This document shows positions 8,306 to 17,057 of a DNA stretch of 64,000 nucleotides, in pieces. The stretch is from Streptomyces smaragdinus (GTDB lineage: Bacteria; Actinomycetota; Actinomycetes; Streptomycetales; Streptomycetaceae): positions 434,001 through 498,000 of the forward strand of contig NZ_WEGJ01000003.1 of the NCBI RefSeq assembly GCF_009604385.1, given 5' to 3'. Each line of letters starts with the position of its first letter. The first letter of the stretch is position 1. The translations under genes were made by a program, and so were the position numbers. The notes beneath the pieces were generated by a model that did not search any database, was not told where the DNA came from, and worked only from the letters and a program-made list of their open reading frames with translations.

Positions 8306-8351
8306 ACCGTAACCGCACTTTGAACTAGATGCAAGAGATTTTTGCACTAGT
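8306..8351 (-). promoter_or_regulatory. Leaderless promoter with inverted repeat for the GNAT gene
   Basis: On the minus strand TTGCAT (8329-8334), 17 bases and TACGGT (8306-8311) form a promoter whose start point would fall on the GNAT ATG. ACTAG-A-TGCAA (8324-8334) and TTGCA-CTAGT (8342-8351) form an imperfect inverted repeat over the -35. The repeat reaches into the stop codon of the upstream gene. This supports regulated transcription of the GNAT gene separate from the upstream gene. Confidence 0.5.
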
Positions 8352-9633
8352 GCGTTCTGCCGAGCGGTACGAGACGGCTGTGCAGCGCCAGCGCCGCCGC
8401 GTCCGTGAGGGCGGCGATCTGGTCGACGACCGCCCGCAGCCGGGCCCCGTCGTCCGGCGCCTCGGTGTACAGCGTGCGGAACTGCGGGTCCAGGCCGTCG
8501 GGGGCGCGGGCGGTGAGGGTGTGGGCCAGCTCCGTGAGGACCGCGCGCTGGTCGGCGCGGATACGGGACTGGTCGGGGCGCTGGATGACGTACCGGTCGG
8601 CGACGGACTTGAGGACCGCGCACTCCAGGCGCTGGTCGCGCGGGACGATCAGCTCCGCGCCGTAGCGGGTGAGGCGGCCCGAGCCGTACGCGGCGCGGGT
8701 GGCGCCCTCGGCGGCGAGGCAGAAGCGGCCGATGAGCTGGCTGGTGGCGTCCTTGAGGCGGGCCTGGGCGCGGGCGGTGCCGTCGTAGCCGTGCGGCCAC
8801 CACTCCTGGTCCAGCAGGCGGTCCAGGGCCTCGGCCAGCTCGGCCTCCTCGGCGCCGGGGGCGTAGCGGCGGGCGGCGAGGGCGAAGACCTCGTGGCGTT
8901 CGGCGTCGGAGAGCAGGACGTTCGGGTCGAGATAGCCGGCGTGCAGGCCGTCCTCGACGTCGTGCACGGAGTACGCCACGTCGTCCGACCAGTCCATCAC
9001 CTGGGCCTCGAAGCACTGCCGCCCGGTCGGGGCGCCCTCGCGCAGCCAGTGGAAGACGGGCAGGTCGTCGGCGTACACCCCGAACTTGCGGGCGCCGGGG
9101 TCCGCGAGCCGGCCGCCGCGCGGCCACGGGTACTTGGTGGCCGCGTCCAGGGCCGCGCGGGTGAGGTTGAGGCCGACGGGGCGGCCGTCGGGGGCGAAGC
9201 CCTTGGGCTCGAGGCGGGAGAGCAGGCGCAGGGACTGGGCGTTGCCCTCGAAGCCGCCGCAGGAGGCCGCGACCTCGTCCAGGGCCCGCTCGCCGTTGTG
9301 GCCGAACGGCGGGTGGCCCAGGTCGTGGGCCAGGCAGGCGGTCTCCACCAGGTCCGCGTCGCAGCCGAGCGCCGCGCCCAGCTCCCGGCCGACCTGGGCG
9401 CACTCCAGGGAGTGCGTGAGCCGGGTGCGGGGTGTGGCGTCCCAGGCGTGGGCGTACGAACCGGGGGTGACGACCTGCGTCTTGCCGGCCAGCCGGCGCA
9501 GGGCGGCGGAGTGCAGGACGCGGGCGCGGTCGCGCTGGAAGGCGGTGCGGCCGGGGCGTTTGTCGGGCTCCACGACATAGCGGTGGAGGTCCGCGGGGGT
9601 GTAGCCGGGGATGCCCGGTGCGCGTGGGGCCAT
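8347..9633 (-). CDS. dgt: dGTPase-like HD-domain triphosphohydrolase
   Basis: 428 residues. Predicted to release triphosphate from dGTP or other dNTPs. The HD metal site is visible: H in [12 protein letters not shown] in [16 protein letters not shown], and a later D in [19 protein letters not shown]. Length and motif order match the bacterial dGTPase-like family (Dgt type 2) found next to dnaG in many actinobacteria; here it is not next to dnaG. Start taken as the ATG at 9633 ([11 protein letters not shown]); longer in-frame starts add a Gly/Arg-rich tail inside the neighbouring reading frame. Probably transcribed with or after the chelatase gene. Confidence 0.85.
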   Translation of the reverse strand: MAPRAPGIPGYTPADLHRYVVEPDKRPGRTAFQRDRARVLHSAALRRLAGKTQVVTPGSYAHAWDATPRTRLTHSLECAQVGRELGAALGCDADLVETACLAHDLGHPPFGHNGERALDEVAASCGGFEGNAQSLRLLSRLEPKGFAPDGRPVGLNLTRAALDAATKYPWPRGGRLADPGARKFGVYADDLPVFHWLREGAPTGRQCFEAQVMDWSDDVAYSVHDVEDGLHAGYLDPNVLLSDAERHEVFALAARRYAPGAEEAELAEALDRLLDQEWWPHGYDGTARAQARLKDATSQLIGRFCLAAEGATRAAYGSGRLTRYGAELIVPRDQRLECAVLKSVADRYVIQRPDQSRIRADQRAVLTELAHTLTARAPDGLDPQFRTLYTEAPDDGARLRAVVDQIAALTDAAALALHSRLVPLGRTH

Positions 9634-9650
9634 GGTTCGACGGTAAGTCC

Positions 9651-10433
9651 TCACGCCGGCACGAGGGCTGCCCGCGACGCCTCCTCGTACCGCCGTACGA
9701 CCAGCCGCGCCAGCGCCGGATGGGCCCCCAGCGGACGCCCCACCACCCCCGGCGCCGCGTCCCGCGTCCGGTCCGCGAACAGCCCCGGCGCCGCGAAGCA
9801 CGACGCCACCGCGATCCGCCGGCACCCCCGGGCGCGCAGCAGCTCCACCGCCTCGGACACCGTCGGCGCCGCGGCGGAGGCGTACGCGGGCTGCACCGGC
9901 GTCCCGCCCAGCCGCGCGCCGAGCAGCGCCGCCGTCCGGGCGGTGTCCGCGGCGGATTCCGGCGCGCGGGACCCCGCCGCGGCGAGTACGACGCCGGTGA
10001 GCCGGCCGCCGCGGTAGCCCGCCTCCGTCAGCCGGGCGTGCAGGGCGGACGCCAGGAGGGGGTGCGGGCCGAGGGGGGCGGCGATGCGGGCGTCGAGGTG
10101 GGGCGCGGCGGCGACGGCGGCGGGGAGGTCGTGGGTGACGTGGTGGCCCCGGGTGAACAGCAGCGGGACGAGCACCACGCGGCCGCGCAGGGCGGCGAGG
10201 GTGTCGGCGAGGAGGGGCTCGCCGAGCTCGAGGTGGCCGAGGTGTACGGGGAGCTCCGGGCGCAGGGCCCGTACGGCGTCCAGCAGCTCCCGTACCGCCC
10301 GGGCGGCCGCCGGATGCCGGCTGCCGTGCGCGACGGCGACCAGGGTGGGGGCGCCGGCGCGGCGGAGGCGGGCGTTCGCCCGGACGCCGATCTGGCCGAG
10401 GAGCTGGGCGGCAGTGGCGTCCATGGAGGTCAT
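9651..10433 (-). CDS. Sirohydrochlorin chelatase family protein (CbiX/SirB-like)
   Basis: 260 residues, tandem chelatase fold. First half: [12 protein letters not shown] with the metal-binding His, then LGHLELGEP and [18 protein letters not shown] with further His. Second half repeats the fold with [10 protein letters not shown] and [14 protein letters not shown]. These proteins insert Fe or Co into sirohydrochlorin. Divergent from nasA, so an iron-inserting role for the siroheme of NirB (21-25 kb) is the natural inference. Start ATG at 10433; a second ATG three codons later is also possible. Confidence 0.85.
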   Translation of the reverse strand: MTSMDATAAQLLGQIGVRANARLRRAGAPTLVAVAHGSRHPAAARAVRELLDAVRALRPELPVHLGHLELGEPLLADTLAALRGRVVLVPLLFTRGHHVTHDLPAAVAAAPHLDARIAAPLGPHPLLASALHARLTEAGYRGGRLTGVVLAAAGSRAPESAADTARTAALLGARLGGTPVQPAYASAAAPTVSEAVELLRARGCRRIAVASCFAAPGLFADRTRDAAPGVVGRPLGAHPALARLVVRRYEEASRAALVPA

Positions 10434-10565
10434 GAGCCGATCGTCACGGGCGTCCGTTGCCGGGCGATTGCCGCGAGGTGTCCGTCTGTTTGCCGTCCCT
10501 CACAGCCCGGGGAGCGGCGCCGTGCGGCACGGGCACCACGGCCGTCATCCGGGCCGCGGCCTGCC

Positions 10566-10581
10566 GTAACACGCCCGTCGC
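10566..10581 (+). promoter_or_regulatory. Weak GlnR-like half box before nasA
   Basis: GTAAC-N6-GTCGC lies 13 bases upstream of the nasA ATG. Only the first half fits the GlnR consensus gTnAC-N6-GAAAC, so this is a weak match compared with the boxes before the nitrite reductase operon. Confidence 0.2.
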
Positions 10582-10593
10582 AGGCTGGAGGGC

Positions 10594-12660
10594 ATGAGCG
10601 ACGTCACCGAGACCCACTGCCCGTACTGCTCCCTCCAGTGCGGCATGGGCCTGGCCCCCGGCGCGGACGGGCCCCGGATCGTGCCGCGCGAGGACTTCCC
10701 CGTCAACCGCGGGGCGCTGTGCGGCAAGGGGCAGTCGGCGACCGCGCTGCTGGCCGGCGGGCGGCTCACGGGGCCGCTGGTGCGCGACGGGCGGGGCGAG
10801 CTGGTGGCGGCGTCCTGGGACGAGGCGCTGGACCGGGTCGCGCGCGGGCTGCGGGGCGCCCGGGAGGGGTACGGGGCGGACGCGGTGGGGGTGTTCGGCG
10901 GGGGTGGGCTGACGAACGAGAAGGCGTACGCGCTGGGCAAGTTCGCCCGTATCGTGCTGGGCACCTCGCAGATCGACTACAACGGCCGCTTCTGCATGTC
11001 GTCCGCCGCCGCGGCCGGCAACCGCGCGTTCGGCCTCGACCGCGGGCTGCCGTTTCCCCTCGCGGACATCCCGAAGACGGGCTGCGTGATCCTCGTCGGC
11101 TCCAACCCGGCGGAGACCATGCCGCCGGCTCTGCGCTACTTCACGGAGCTGCGGGAGAACGGCGGCAAGCTCGTCGTGATCGACCCGCGCCGCACCCGCA
11201 CCGCCGAGCAGGCCGACCTGCACCTCGCCCCGCGCCCCGGCACCGATCTGGCGCTGGCGCTCGGGCTGCTGCACCTCGTCGTCGCGCAGGGGCGGACGGA
11301 CGAGGCGTACATCGCGGAGCGCACCAGCGGCTGGGCCGAGACCCGGGCGGCGGTCATGTCGCACTGGCCGGAGTACGTGGAGCGGATCACCGGCGTGCCC
11401 GTACCGCAGCTGCGCCGGACCGTGGAGCTGTTCTGCGACGCCCCCGCGTCCATGGTCCTCACCGCGCGCGGGCCCGAGCAGCAGGCGAAGGGCACGGACA
11501 CGGTCGGCGCCTGGATCAACCTGTGCCTGGCCACCGGGCGGATGGGCCGCCCGTACTCCGGCTACGGCTGTCTGACCGGCCAGGGCAACGGGCAGGGCGG
11601 ACGCGAGCACGGGCAGAAGGCCGACCAGTTGCCGGGCTACCGGATGCTCACCGACCCCGACGCGCGGCGGCATGTCGCGGGGGTGTGGGGCGTGGACCCG
11701 GACGAGCTGCCGGGGCCGGGACGCAGCGCGTACGAACTGCTCGACGCACTCGGCACCGACGTCCGGGCGCTGCTGCTCATGGGCTCCAACCCGGTCGTCT
11801 CCGCGCCGGCCGCCGCGCACGTCGAGGGGCGGCTGCGGTCGCTGGACTTCCTCGCGGTCGCGGACGTGGTGCTGTCCGAGACGGCCGCGCTGGCGGACGT
11901 GGTGCTGCCGGTGACGCAGTGGGCGGAGGAGACGGGCACGCTGACGAACCTCGAGGGGCGGGTGGTGCTGCGCCGCCGGGCGGTCGATCCGCCGGCGGGA
12001 GTACGGAGCGACCTGGCCGTGCTGCGCGGTCTGGCGGAGCGGCTGGCGCCGGGGCGGGCGGCGGGGTTCCCGGCGGAAGCGGAGGAGGTGTTCGAGGAGT
12101 TGCGGCGGGCGTCGGCGGGCGGGAAGGCGGACTACTCGGGGATCTCGTACGGGCGGATCGCCGCGGAGGACGGCGTCTTCTGGCCCTGCCCGGAGGGCTC
12201 GCCCGGGACGCCGCGGCTGTTCCTCGACCGGTTCGCCACCCCCGACGGGCGGGCGCGGTTCGCGCCGGTGACGCACCGGCCGGCGGCGGAGGAAACGGAT
12301 GCGGAATATCCCGTGTCATTCACGACGGGACGGGTAGCCGCGCAGTACCAGTCCGGTGCCCAGACCCGGCGGATCGCCGGGCTCAACGAGGCCTCACCCG
12401 GCCCCTACGTGCAGCTCCACCCCGAGCTCGCCGCCCGCGTGGGGGTCGCTGAGGGCGACCCGGTCGCGGTTCTCTCCCGACGCGGCCGGGTCGTCGCCCC
12501 GGCGCGGGTCTCGTACGACATCCGGCCGGACACGGTGTTCATGCCGTTCCACTGGGCGGGCGAGGGACGGGCCAACACGGTGACCAATCCGGCGCTGGAT
12601 CCGGTTTCGGGGATGCCGGAGTTCAAGGTGTGTGCGGTGCGGGTGGAGGCAGCGGGGTAA
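10594..12660 (+). CDS. nasA: Assimilatory nitrate reductase, molybdopterin catalytic subunit
   Basis: 688 residues. Cytoplasmic enzyme that reduces nitrate to nitrite with a bis-molybdopterin guanine dinucleotide cofactor. N-terminal [4Fe-4S] ligands C9, C12, C16 and C43 (CPYCSLQC ... CGKG). The molybdopterin domains show NGRFCMSSA, GSNPAETMPP, DPRRTRTA, GQGNGQGGREHGQK and a C-terminal cofactor-binding domain with GRVAAQYQSGAQT and HPELAARVGV. No Tat signal, so cytoplasmic. Lacks the extra C-terminal [2Fe-2S] domain of some NasA proteins; electrons may come from a separate reductase such as the FAD protein at 21363. GGAGG precedes the ATG. Confidence 0.92.
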   Translation: MSDVTETHCPYCSLQCGMGLAPGADGPRIVPREDFPVNRGALCGKGQSATALLAGGRLTGPLVRDGRGELVAASWDEALDRVARGLRGAREGYGADAVGVFGGGGLTNEKAYALGKFARIVLGTSQIDYNGRFCMSSAAAAGNRAFGLDRGLPFPLADIPKTGCVILVGSNPAETMPPALRYFTELRENGGKLVVIDPRRTRTAEQADLHLAPRPGTDLALALGLLHLVVAQGRTDEAYIAERTSGWAETRAAVMSHWPEYVERITGVPVPQLRRTVELFCDAPASMVLTARGPEQQAKGTDTVGAWINLCLATGRMGRPYSGYGCLTGQGNGQGGREHGQKADQLPGYRMLTDPDARRHVAGVWGVDPDELPGPGRSAYELLDALGTDVRALLLMGSNPVVSAPAAAHVEGRLRSLDFLAVADVVLSETAALADVVLPVTQWAEETGTLTNLEGRVVLRRRAVDPPAGVRSDLAVLRGLAERLAPGRAAGFPAEAEEVFEELRRASAGGKADYSGISYGRIAAEDGVFWPCPEGSPGTPRLFLDRFATPDGRARFAPVTHRPAAEETDAEYPVSFTTGRVAAQYQSGAQTRRIAGLNEASPGPYVQLHPELAARVGVAEGDPVAVLSRRGRVVAPARVSYDIRPDTVFMPFHWAGEGRANTVTNPALDPVSGMPEFKVCAVRVEAAG

Positions 12661-12755
12661 TTCGCTGGTCAGGCCCCTCGCCGCGGGACCTCCCGATCGG
12701 ATACGGTTCGGCTCCGAGCCGGGCGTCACCGGCTCCGGAGCGGGGGGGAACCGGG

Positions 12756-13406
12756 GTGCGGATCAGGGGTTTCGGCGTGCTCGTGTTCGCGGTGCTGGTG
12801 GTCGACGCGGTACTCGCGCTGTGGCTGCTGGGATGGCAGGTGCGGCTGCACGGGCTGCTCTCCGACGGCGCGGCGGCGGACGCCGTGGCGGGGCCGGAGG
12901 AGTGGGTCGGCGATCTGCTGGTCTGGGTGCGGGGTTTCTACTTCCCGGCCGTCGCCTTCTTCCTGCTGTGGCTCCGGGACGTCCGAGACGGGACGGAGAA
13001 GCAACTGCCGGGGCGCCGGGAGGCCGGTGGACGCAGCTGGCGGATGTGGTGGTGGATTGTCCCGGTCGCGAACATCTGGATGGGCTTTCGCATCACGGCG
13101 GACCTGTGGGCGGCAAACACTCGGCGATCCGGGGGTATCGGTGCCTGGCTGCCAGTCGCGGTGTGGTGGGTGCTGACGCTCGCTGGTGTGACGCAGCTGA
13201 TCGGTCACGCCCAGGAGTTCACCTCGCACTCCCCCGACGACACCCTCACAGCCGATCTGCTGCGCAACGGGATCGCCGCCACCGCCTGGTACCTGGCGGC
13301 GCTCGCCGCCACCGCCGTCCTCGTGGTCCGGCTCACCCGCGCGCACGCCTCAGCCGGACCCCTCGGCGAAGAACCGCAGGCGCCGGGCGCCGCTCACAGC
13401 CACTGA
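12756..13406 (+). CDS. DUF4328-like multi-spanning membrane protein
   Basis: 216 residues. Start taken as the GTG at 12756, preceded by a strong G-rich ribosome site and directly followed by the first membrane segment. Four to five hydrophobic segments (about residues 5-23, 55-75, 98-120, 138-160, 180-200). The RMWWWIVPVANIWMGFRITADLWAAN block, with its Pro-x-x-Asn-x-W pattern, is typical of DUF4328 integral membrane proteins of actinobacteria. Role unknown. Its last 13 bases overlap the 3' end of the convergent exporter gene. Confidence 0.7.
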   Translation: MRIRGFGVLVFAVLVVDAVLALWLLGWQVRLHGLLSDGAAADAVAGPEEWVGDLLVWVRGFYFPAVAFFLLWLRDVRDGTEKQLPGRREAGGRSWRMWWWIVPVANIWMGFRITADLWAANTRRSGGIGAWLPVAVWWVLTLAGVTQLIGHAQEFTSHSPDDTLTADLLRNGIAATAWYLAALAATAVLVVRLTRAHASAGPLGEEPQAPGAAHSH

Positions 13407-14170
13407 TCCCAGGCCAGCTTCGCCACCAGCCCCAGCACGACGACGACCAGCACCCCGCGGACGAACCCCGCGCCCTTCTTCAGCGCCATCCGCGCCCCCA
13501 GCAGCCCCCCGCCCAGGTTGAACACGGCGAGCACGGCGGCCAGCCGCCACAGTACGGCCCCCTGCGCGGAGAACATCACCAGCGCGCCCAGGTTCGTACA
13601 GGTGTTGACGATCTTCGCGGTGGCCGACGCGTTGACCAGGTCCAGCCGCAGGATCGCCGTCAGCGCGATCACGAGGAAGGTCCCGGTCCCCGGCCCGATC
13701 AGCCCGTCGTAGAAACCGATGCCCAGCCCCCCGACCCCGATCGCCGCCCAGATTCGCGCGCGCCCGGCGGGGGCGCCGGCCGGGGCCGTACCGAAGGCGG
13801 GGCGCAGCATCACGAACGCCAGCACCCCGACGAGCACGACCATGATCAGCGGACGCAGGAGGTCGCTGTTGATCCCGGCCGCGAGCAGCGCCCCGCAGGA
13901 GGAGCCGATCAGGGCCGTACCCCCGATCCTCACCGCGAGGCGGACGTCGACCGGCGCGCGGCGGGCGTAGGTGACGGCCGCCGCCGAGGTGCCGACGATC
14001 GCGACCGCCTTGTTGGTGCCGAGGAGCTGCGCGGGCCGGTGGTCCGGGAGGCCGACGAGGAGCGCGGGGAGCAGGATCAGGCCACCGCCGCCGACCACCG
14101 CGTCGATCCAGCCGGCTGCCGCCGCGGCGAGGCAGAGAGTGAGCAGGGTGACCAGGGATATGTCGTGCAT
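13394..14170 (-). CDS. Sulfite/organosulfonate exporter TauE/SafE family protein
   Basis: 258 residues, seven to eight membrane segments. Family signatures: WIDAVVGGGGLILLPALLVG near the start and a second half-repeat with GIGFYDGLIGPGTGTFLVIAL. The family moves sulfite, sulfonates or related anions; substrate not readable here. Start chosen at MHDISLV (ATG 14170), immediately before the first membrane helix. Overlaps the convergent DUF4328 gene by 13 bases at the 3' end. Divergent from the conservon with a 218-base gap. A small inverted repeat TTAG-ACGTA-CTAA (14184-14196) just upstream could be its operator. Confidence 0.85.
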   Translation of the reverse strand: MHDISLVTLLTLCLAAAAAGWIDAVVGGGGLILLPALLVGLPDHRPAQLLGTNKAVAIVGTSAAAVTYARRAPVDVRLAVRIGGTALIGSSCGALLAAGINSDLLRPLIMVVLVGVLAFVMLRPAFGTAPAGAPAGRARIWAAIGVGGLGIGFYDGLIGPGTGTFLVIALTAILRLDLVNASATAKIVNTCTNLGALVMFSAQGAVLWRLAAVLAVFNLGGGLLGARMALKKGAGFVRGVLVVVVLGLVAKLAWDQWL

Positions 14171-14338
14171 GATGGGGCAGAGCTTAGACGTACTAATGAT
14201 TTCGCCGTACATCTGTCCAGGGCGCGATATCCGCCACCTGCGGTACCGCACCAGCCACCGATCGCCGGAAAAACCCCGCCCACCCCTTGACCTGGCCAGG
14301 ATTGTTCAACTCTGACGCGGAAGCGAGCGTTTGATCAG

Positions 14339-14344
14339 TAGGAT
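14339..14344 (+). promoter_or_regulatory. Possible -10 box of the conservon
   Basis: TAGGAT lies 45 bases before the cvnA start and fits the TANNNT pattern of vegetative Streptomyces promoters. No clear -35 is visible at 17-18 bases, so support is weak. Confidence 0.3.
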
Positions 14345-14388
14345 CTGCCCAACCGCTCAGTCCGCGAGGTTTGCGAGGCGATCTCCCT

Positions 14389-15603
14389 ATGGATCAAGCC
14401 ATAGTCACCGCCGCTTCCGCCGTCGCCGTCGCCGTGGCGAGCCTGCTCTGGGTACGCCGGCTCCGCCGTCAGCTGCGCGCCGCCCGGATCGACGCCGCCC
14501 GCTGCCGCTCGGTGGCCGAGGAGCACGCCGTGCGGACCCGGGCCGCGGAGGAGCGGGCCGCGGCGGCGCGGGAGGACACCGCGTACGAACGCGAGCAGCG
14601 CGACGCGGTGCTCGCCGCCTTCGAGACCGTCGCGGGCAACGTCCACGCGATGGCCACCGTCCAGCTCCAGACGCTGGACGGCATCGAGCAGCAGCTCACC
14701 GACCCGGAGCTGATGGGCGAGGTGATGCGCGCGGACCACGCCGCCGCGCAGATGATCCGCAAGGCCCAGACCCTGCTGGTGATGTGCGGCATCTGGCCCG
14801 CGCGCCGGGAGTCCCAGCCGGTGTCCCTCTTCGACATCGTGCGCGGCGCCCAGTCGCGGATCCTGGAGTACGGCCGGATCGAGGTGCACGGCGGCCAGCA
14901 GCTGCATGTGGCGGCGCCGGCCGCCGAGGGCCTGATGCACGCGGTCGCGGAGCTGCTGGAGAACGCCACGGACTTCTCCCCCTCCAGCGCCCCGGTGGCC
15001 GTCTCGATCCGCGAGGTCGGCGCCGGCGCGGTCGTGCAGATCGACGACGCCGGGCTCGGTATGCCGTCGGACGTGCTGGAGCAGGCCCTGGCCCGGCTGC
15101 GCGGCCGGCAGCGGCTGGTGGACCTGGGCGCCATGCCGAAGCTGGGGCTGGCGTCCGTCGGCCGCTGGTCGCGGGAGCTGGGCTTCAGCGTGGAGCTGTC
15201 CGACGGCTCCGCCCACGGCGGCACCCGCGCCACCCTGTTCGTCCCCCACGGGCTGCTGACGGAGGGGGCCGGGGCCGAGCCCGACGACGTGGTGGAGGAG
15301 GAGCCGGCCGAGGTCATCTCCGCCCCCGCCCGCGCCGACGGCGAGACCTCGCTCCCCCGCCGGCGCAGCAGACGCCGCCCCGGCGAGGAGACCGGCGAGC
15401 ACCGCAGGCCGGTGGTCCCCGCCCCGGCCGCCGCCACCGCCGACTGGTCCCCGCAGGCCGCCCGCGCCTCCGTGGCCGGGGTGCTGGCGGGCACCGAACG
15501 CGGCAGGGCCCGGGTCAGACAGGCCCGCGACCAGGCCGACCGGACCGCCCACGAGTTCCCGCCCGAGCGGCCTCGTGGGCACACAGAGGAAGGACCCCGG
15601 TGA
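14389..15603 (+). CDS. cvnA: CvnA: histidine-kinase-like sensor of a conservon
   Basis: 404 residues. First gene of a complete conservon. One N-terminal membrane segment (about 4-22), a coiled helical region (30-95), an HATPase domain with N-box HAVAELLENATDFSP, G1 box IDDAGLGMP and GGTRATLFVPHG, then a disordered Arg/Pro/Ala tail. A degenerate dimerisation helix with ADHAAAQMIRKAQTLL precedes the ATPase domain. Much shorter than the usual large CvnA proteins: the extracellular nitrate-sensing-type region is absent. Start at the ATG at 14389, preceded by a GAGG. Its role is presumably to modulate the CvnD GTPase at the membrane. Confidence 0.85.
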   Translation: MDQAIVTAASAVAVAVASLLWVRRLRRQLRAARIDAARCRSVAEEHAVRTRAAEERAAAAREDTAYEREQRDAVLAAFETVAGNVHAMATVQLQTLDGIEQQLTDPELMGEVMRADHAAAQMIRKAQTLLVMCGIWPARRESQPVSLFDIVRGAQSRILEYGRIEVHGGQQLHVAAPAAEGLMHAVAELLENATDFSPSSAPVAVSIREVGAGAVVQIDDAGLGMPSDVLEQALARLRGRQRLVDLGAMPKLGLASVGRWSRELGFSVELSDGSAHGGTRATLFVPHGLLTEGAGAEPDDVVEEEPAEVISAPARADGETSLPRRRSRRRPGEETGEHRRPVVPAPAAATADWSPQAARASVAGVLAGTERGRARVRQARDQADRTAHEFPPERPRGHTEEGPR

Positions 15604-16049
15604 TGCCCGCAGGCATTTCCCGCCTCCCCGACGTGGGGTGGATGCTGCGCCCCCTGACCGGTATTCCCGGGGTACGCCACGCCGTCGTCCTCACCGACGA
15701 CGGACTGCGCCTGGGCCATGCCTCCGCCGACCGGCTGCACGGCGTCGTACCGGAGCTGGAACGCTCGGAGGCCGAGTCGCTGTCCGCGGCGTGCGCGGCG
15801 CTCACCATCACCAGCCGCTCCGCGGTCGGGCTGTTCCTCGGCCCGCGCGCCGGGGTACGGCAGCTGATGGTGGAGTCCGACCACGGCTTCGTTCTGTTCA
15901 CGTCAACGGGCCTGGGCGCGCAACTCGCCGTCGCCACCGATCCGGGCGCCGACGTCGGTGAGGTCGCCGAGCAGATGCAGATCATGGTGGCGCACATAGC
16001 GGCCGAGCTCACCACCCATCTGCGCCCACCGGAGGTCCCACCGGTATGA
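15603..16049 (+). CDS. cvnB: CvnB: roadblock/LC7 domain protein
   Basis: 148 residues, single roadblock/LC7 fold (GVRHAVVLTDDGLRLGHA, then LGAQLAVATDP). In conservons the roadblock protein acts as a regulatory partner of the small GTPase CvnD. The ATG at 15603 overlaps the cvnA stop (TGATG) and follows GGAAGGA; a GTG one codon earlier is also possible. It overlaps cvnC by four bases, so the operon is translationally coupled. Confidence 0.9.
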   Translation: MPAGISRLPDVGWMLRPLTGIPGVRHAVVLTDDGLRLGHASADRLHGVVPELERSEAESLSAACAALTITSRSAVGLFLGPRAGVRQLMVESDHGFVLFTSTGLGAQLAVATDPGADVGEVAEQMQIMVAHIAAELTTHLRPPEVPPV

Positions 16050-16483
16050 GCAGCCAGGGATCCCGCGCCGGCGGCCCCCGCGCGGTACGGCCGTACGTCA
16101 TCACGGGCGGCCGCTCCGGCACCCCGGACGCCGAGCCCCTGCCGCTGGAGACGCTGGTCGTCGCGTCCGGGCTGCAGTTGCCCGGCGAGCTGCAGCCGGA
16201 GTACCGGCGCATCGTCGAACTGTGCCAGGGGATGCTCTCGGTCGCCGAAGTGGGCGCCCATCTGGGGCAGCCGCCCACGATCGTGCGGGTGCTGCTCTGC
16301 GATCTCATCGAATCCGGTCACATCCGCTTCCGTCCCCCCGTGGGTCTCGGCTACATTCCGCCCCGCCCCCACCACACACCGCCCCAAGGCCCCGTCGCCG
16401 CGCACCCGCCGTCCCCGCAGCGGACGTACGACGAACAGGACCTGCTGAGAAAGGTGCTGCATGGCCTCGAAGACCGCATCTGA
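16046..16483 (+). CDS. cvnC: CvnC: DUF742 protein
   Basis: 145 residues, DUF742. Characteristic RAVRPYVITGGR start, LQPEYRRIVELCQGMLSVAEVGAHLGQPPTIVRVLLCDLIESGHI with a winged-helix-like pattern, and an Arg/Pro-rich tail ending in a YDEQDLLRKVLHGLE helix. The conserved YVITGGR block is typical of conservon C proteins. Overlaps both neighbours (4 bases with cvnB, 23 with cvnD). Confidence 0.9.
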   Translation: MSSQGSRAGGPRAVRPYVITGGRSGTPDAEPLPLETLVVASGLQLPGELQPEYRRIVELCQGMLSVAEVGAHLGQPPTIVRVLLCDLIESGHIRFRPPVGLGYIPPRPHHTPPQGPVAAHPPSPQRTYDEQDLLRKVLHGLEDRI

Positions 16484-17057
16484 CGGCGTGTACGTCTCCT
16501 CGGGGGTGACCGGCGCCGCCAAGATCCTCGTGGTCGGACCGATGGGCGTGGGCAAGACCACCCTCATCGGCACCGTCTCGGAGATCAAACCGCTGTCGAC
16601 GGAGGCCGTGATGACCCGGGCCGGCGCCCTCGCCGACACCCCGGTCTCCCCCGGCAAGACCACCACCACCGTCGCGCTCGACTTCGGCCGGATCACCCTG
16701 GACGGCGACCTCGTCCTGTACCTCTTCGGTACGCCCGGCCAGCAGCGGTTCCTGCCCGCGTGGCGGGAGCTGGCGCGTGGCTCGCTGGGTGCGCTCGCCC
16801 TGGTCGACACCCGTGACCTGGAGGCGTCGTTCGACTCGATCGGCCATCTGGAGGACCTGGACATGCCGTTCACGGTGGCCGTCAACTCGTTCCCGGACAG
16901 CCCCGACCACGGCGAGGCCGAACTCCGCGAGGCGCTGGACCTGCTGCCCCGCACCCCGCTGGTCCACTGCGATGCCCGGGAGCACCGCTCGTCGGTGAAG
17001 GCGCTGATCTCGCTGATCACGCACCTCATCGACACCGCCTCGGAACGGACAAGGTGA
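16461..17057 (+). CDS. cvnD: CvnD: conservon small GTPase
   Basis: 198 residues, P-loop GTPase. Walker A/G1 GPMGVGKTTL near residues 26-35, G3 FGTPGQQRF with Gln residues near the catalytic position, and a divergent G4 (VNSFPD in place of NKxD), as is usual in this family. Expected to switch between GTP and GDP states under control of CvnA/B/C and to signal to the P450 partner or downstream regulators. ATG at 16461 lies inside the end of cvnC. The stop overlaps the GTG of cvnE. Confidence 0.9.
   Translation: MASKTASDGVYVSSGVTGAAKILVVGPMGVGKTTLIGTVSEIKPLSTEAVMTRAGALADTPVSPGKTTTTVALDFGRITLDGDLVLYLFGTPGQQRFLPAWRELARGSLGALALVDTRDLEASFDSIGHLEDLDMPFTVAVNSFPDSPDHGEAELREALDLLPRTPLVHCDAREHRSSVKALISLITHLIDTASERTR

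Noticed and set aside
8329..10017. Long plus-strand open frame opposite the dGTPase-like and chelatase genes
   Set aside because: It is the high-GC mirror of two well-supported minus-strand genes, with low-complexity Gly/Ala/Arg translation and no motif.
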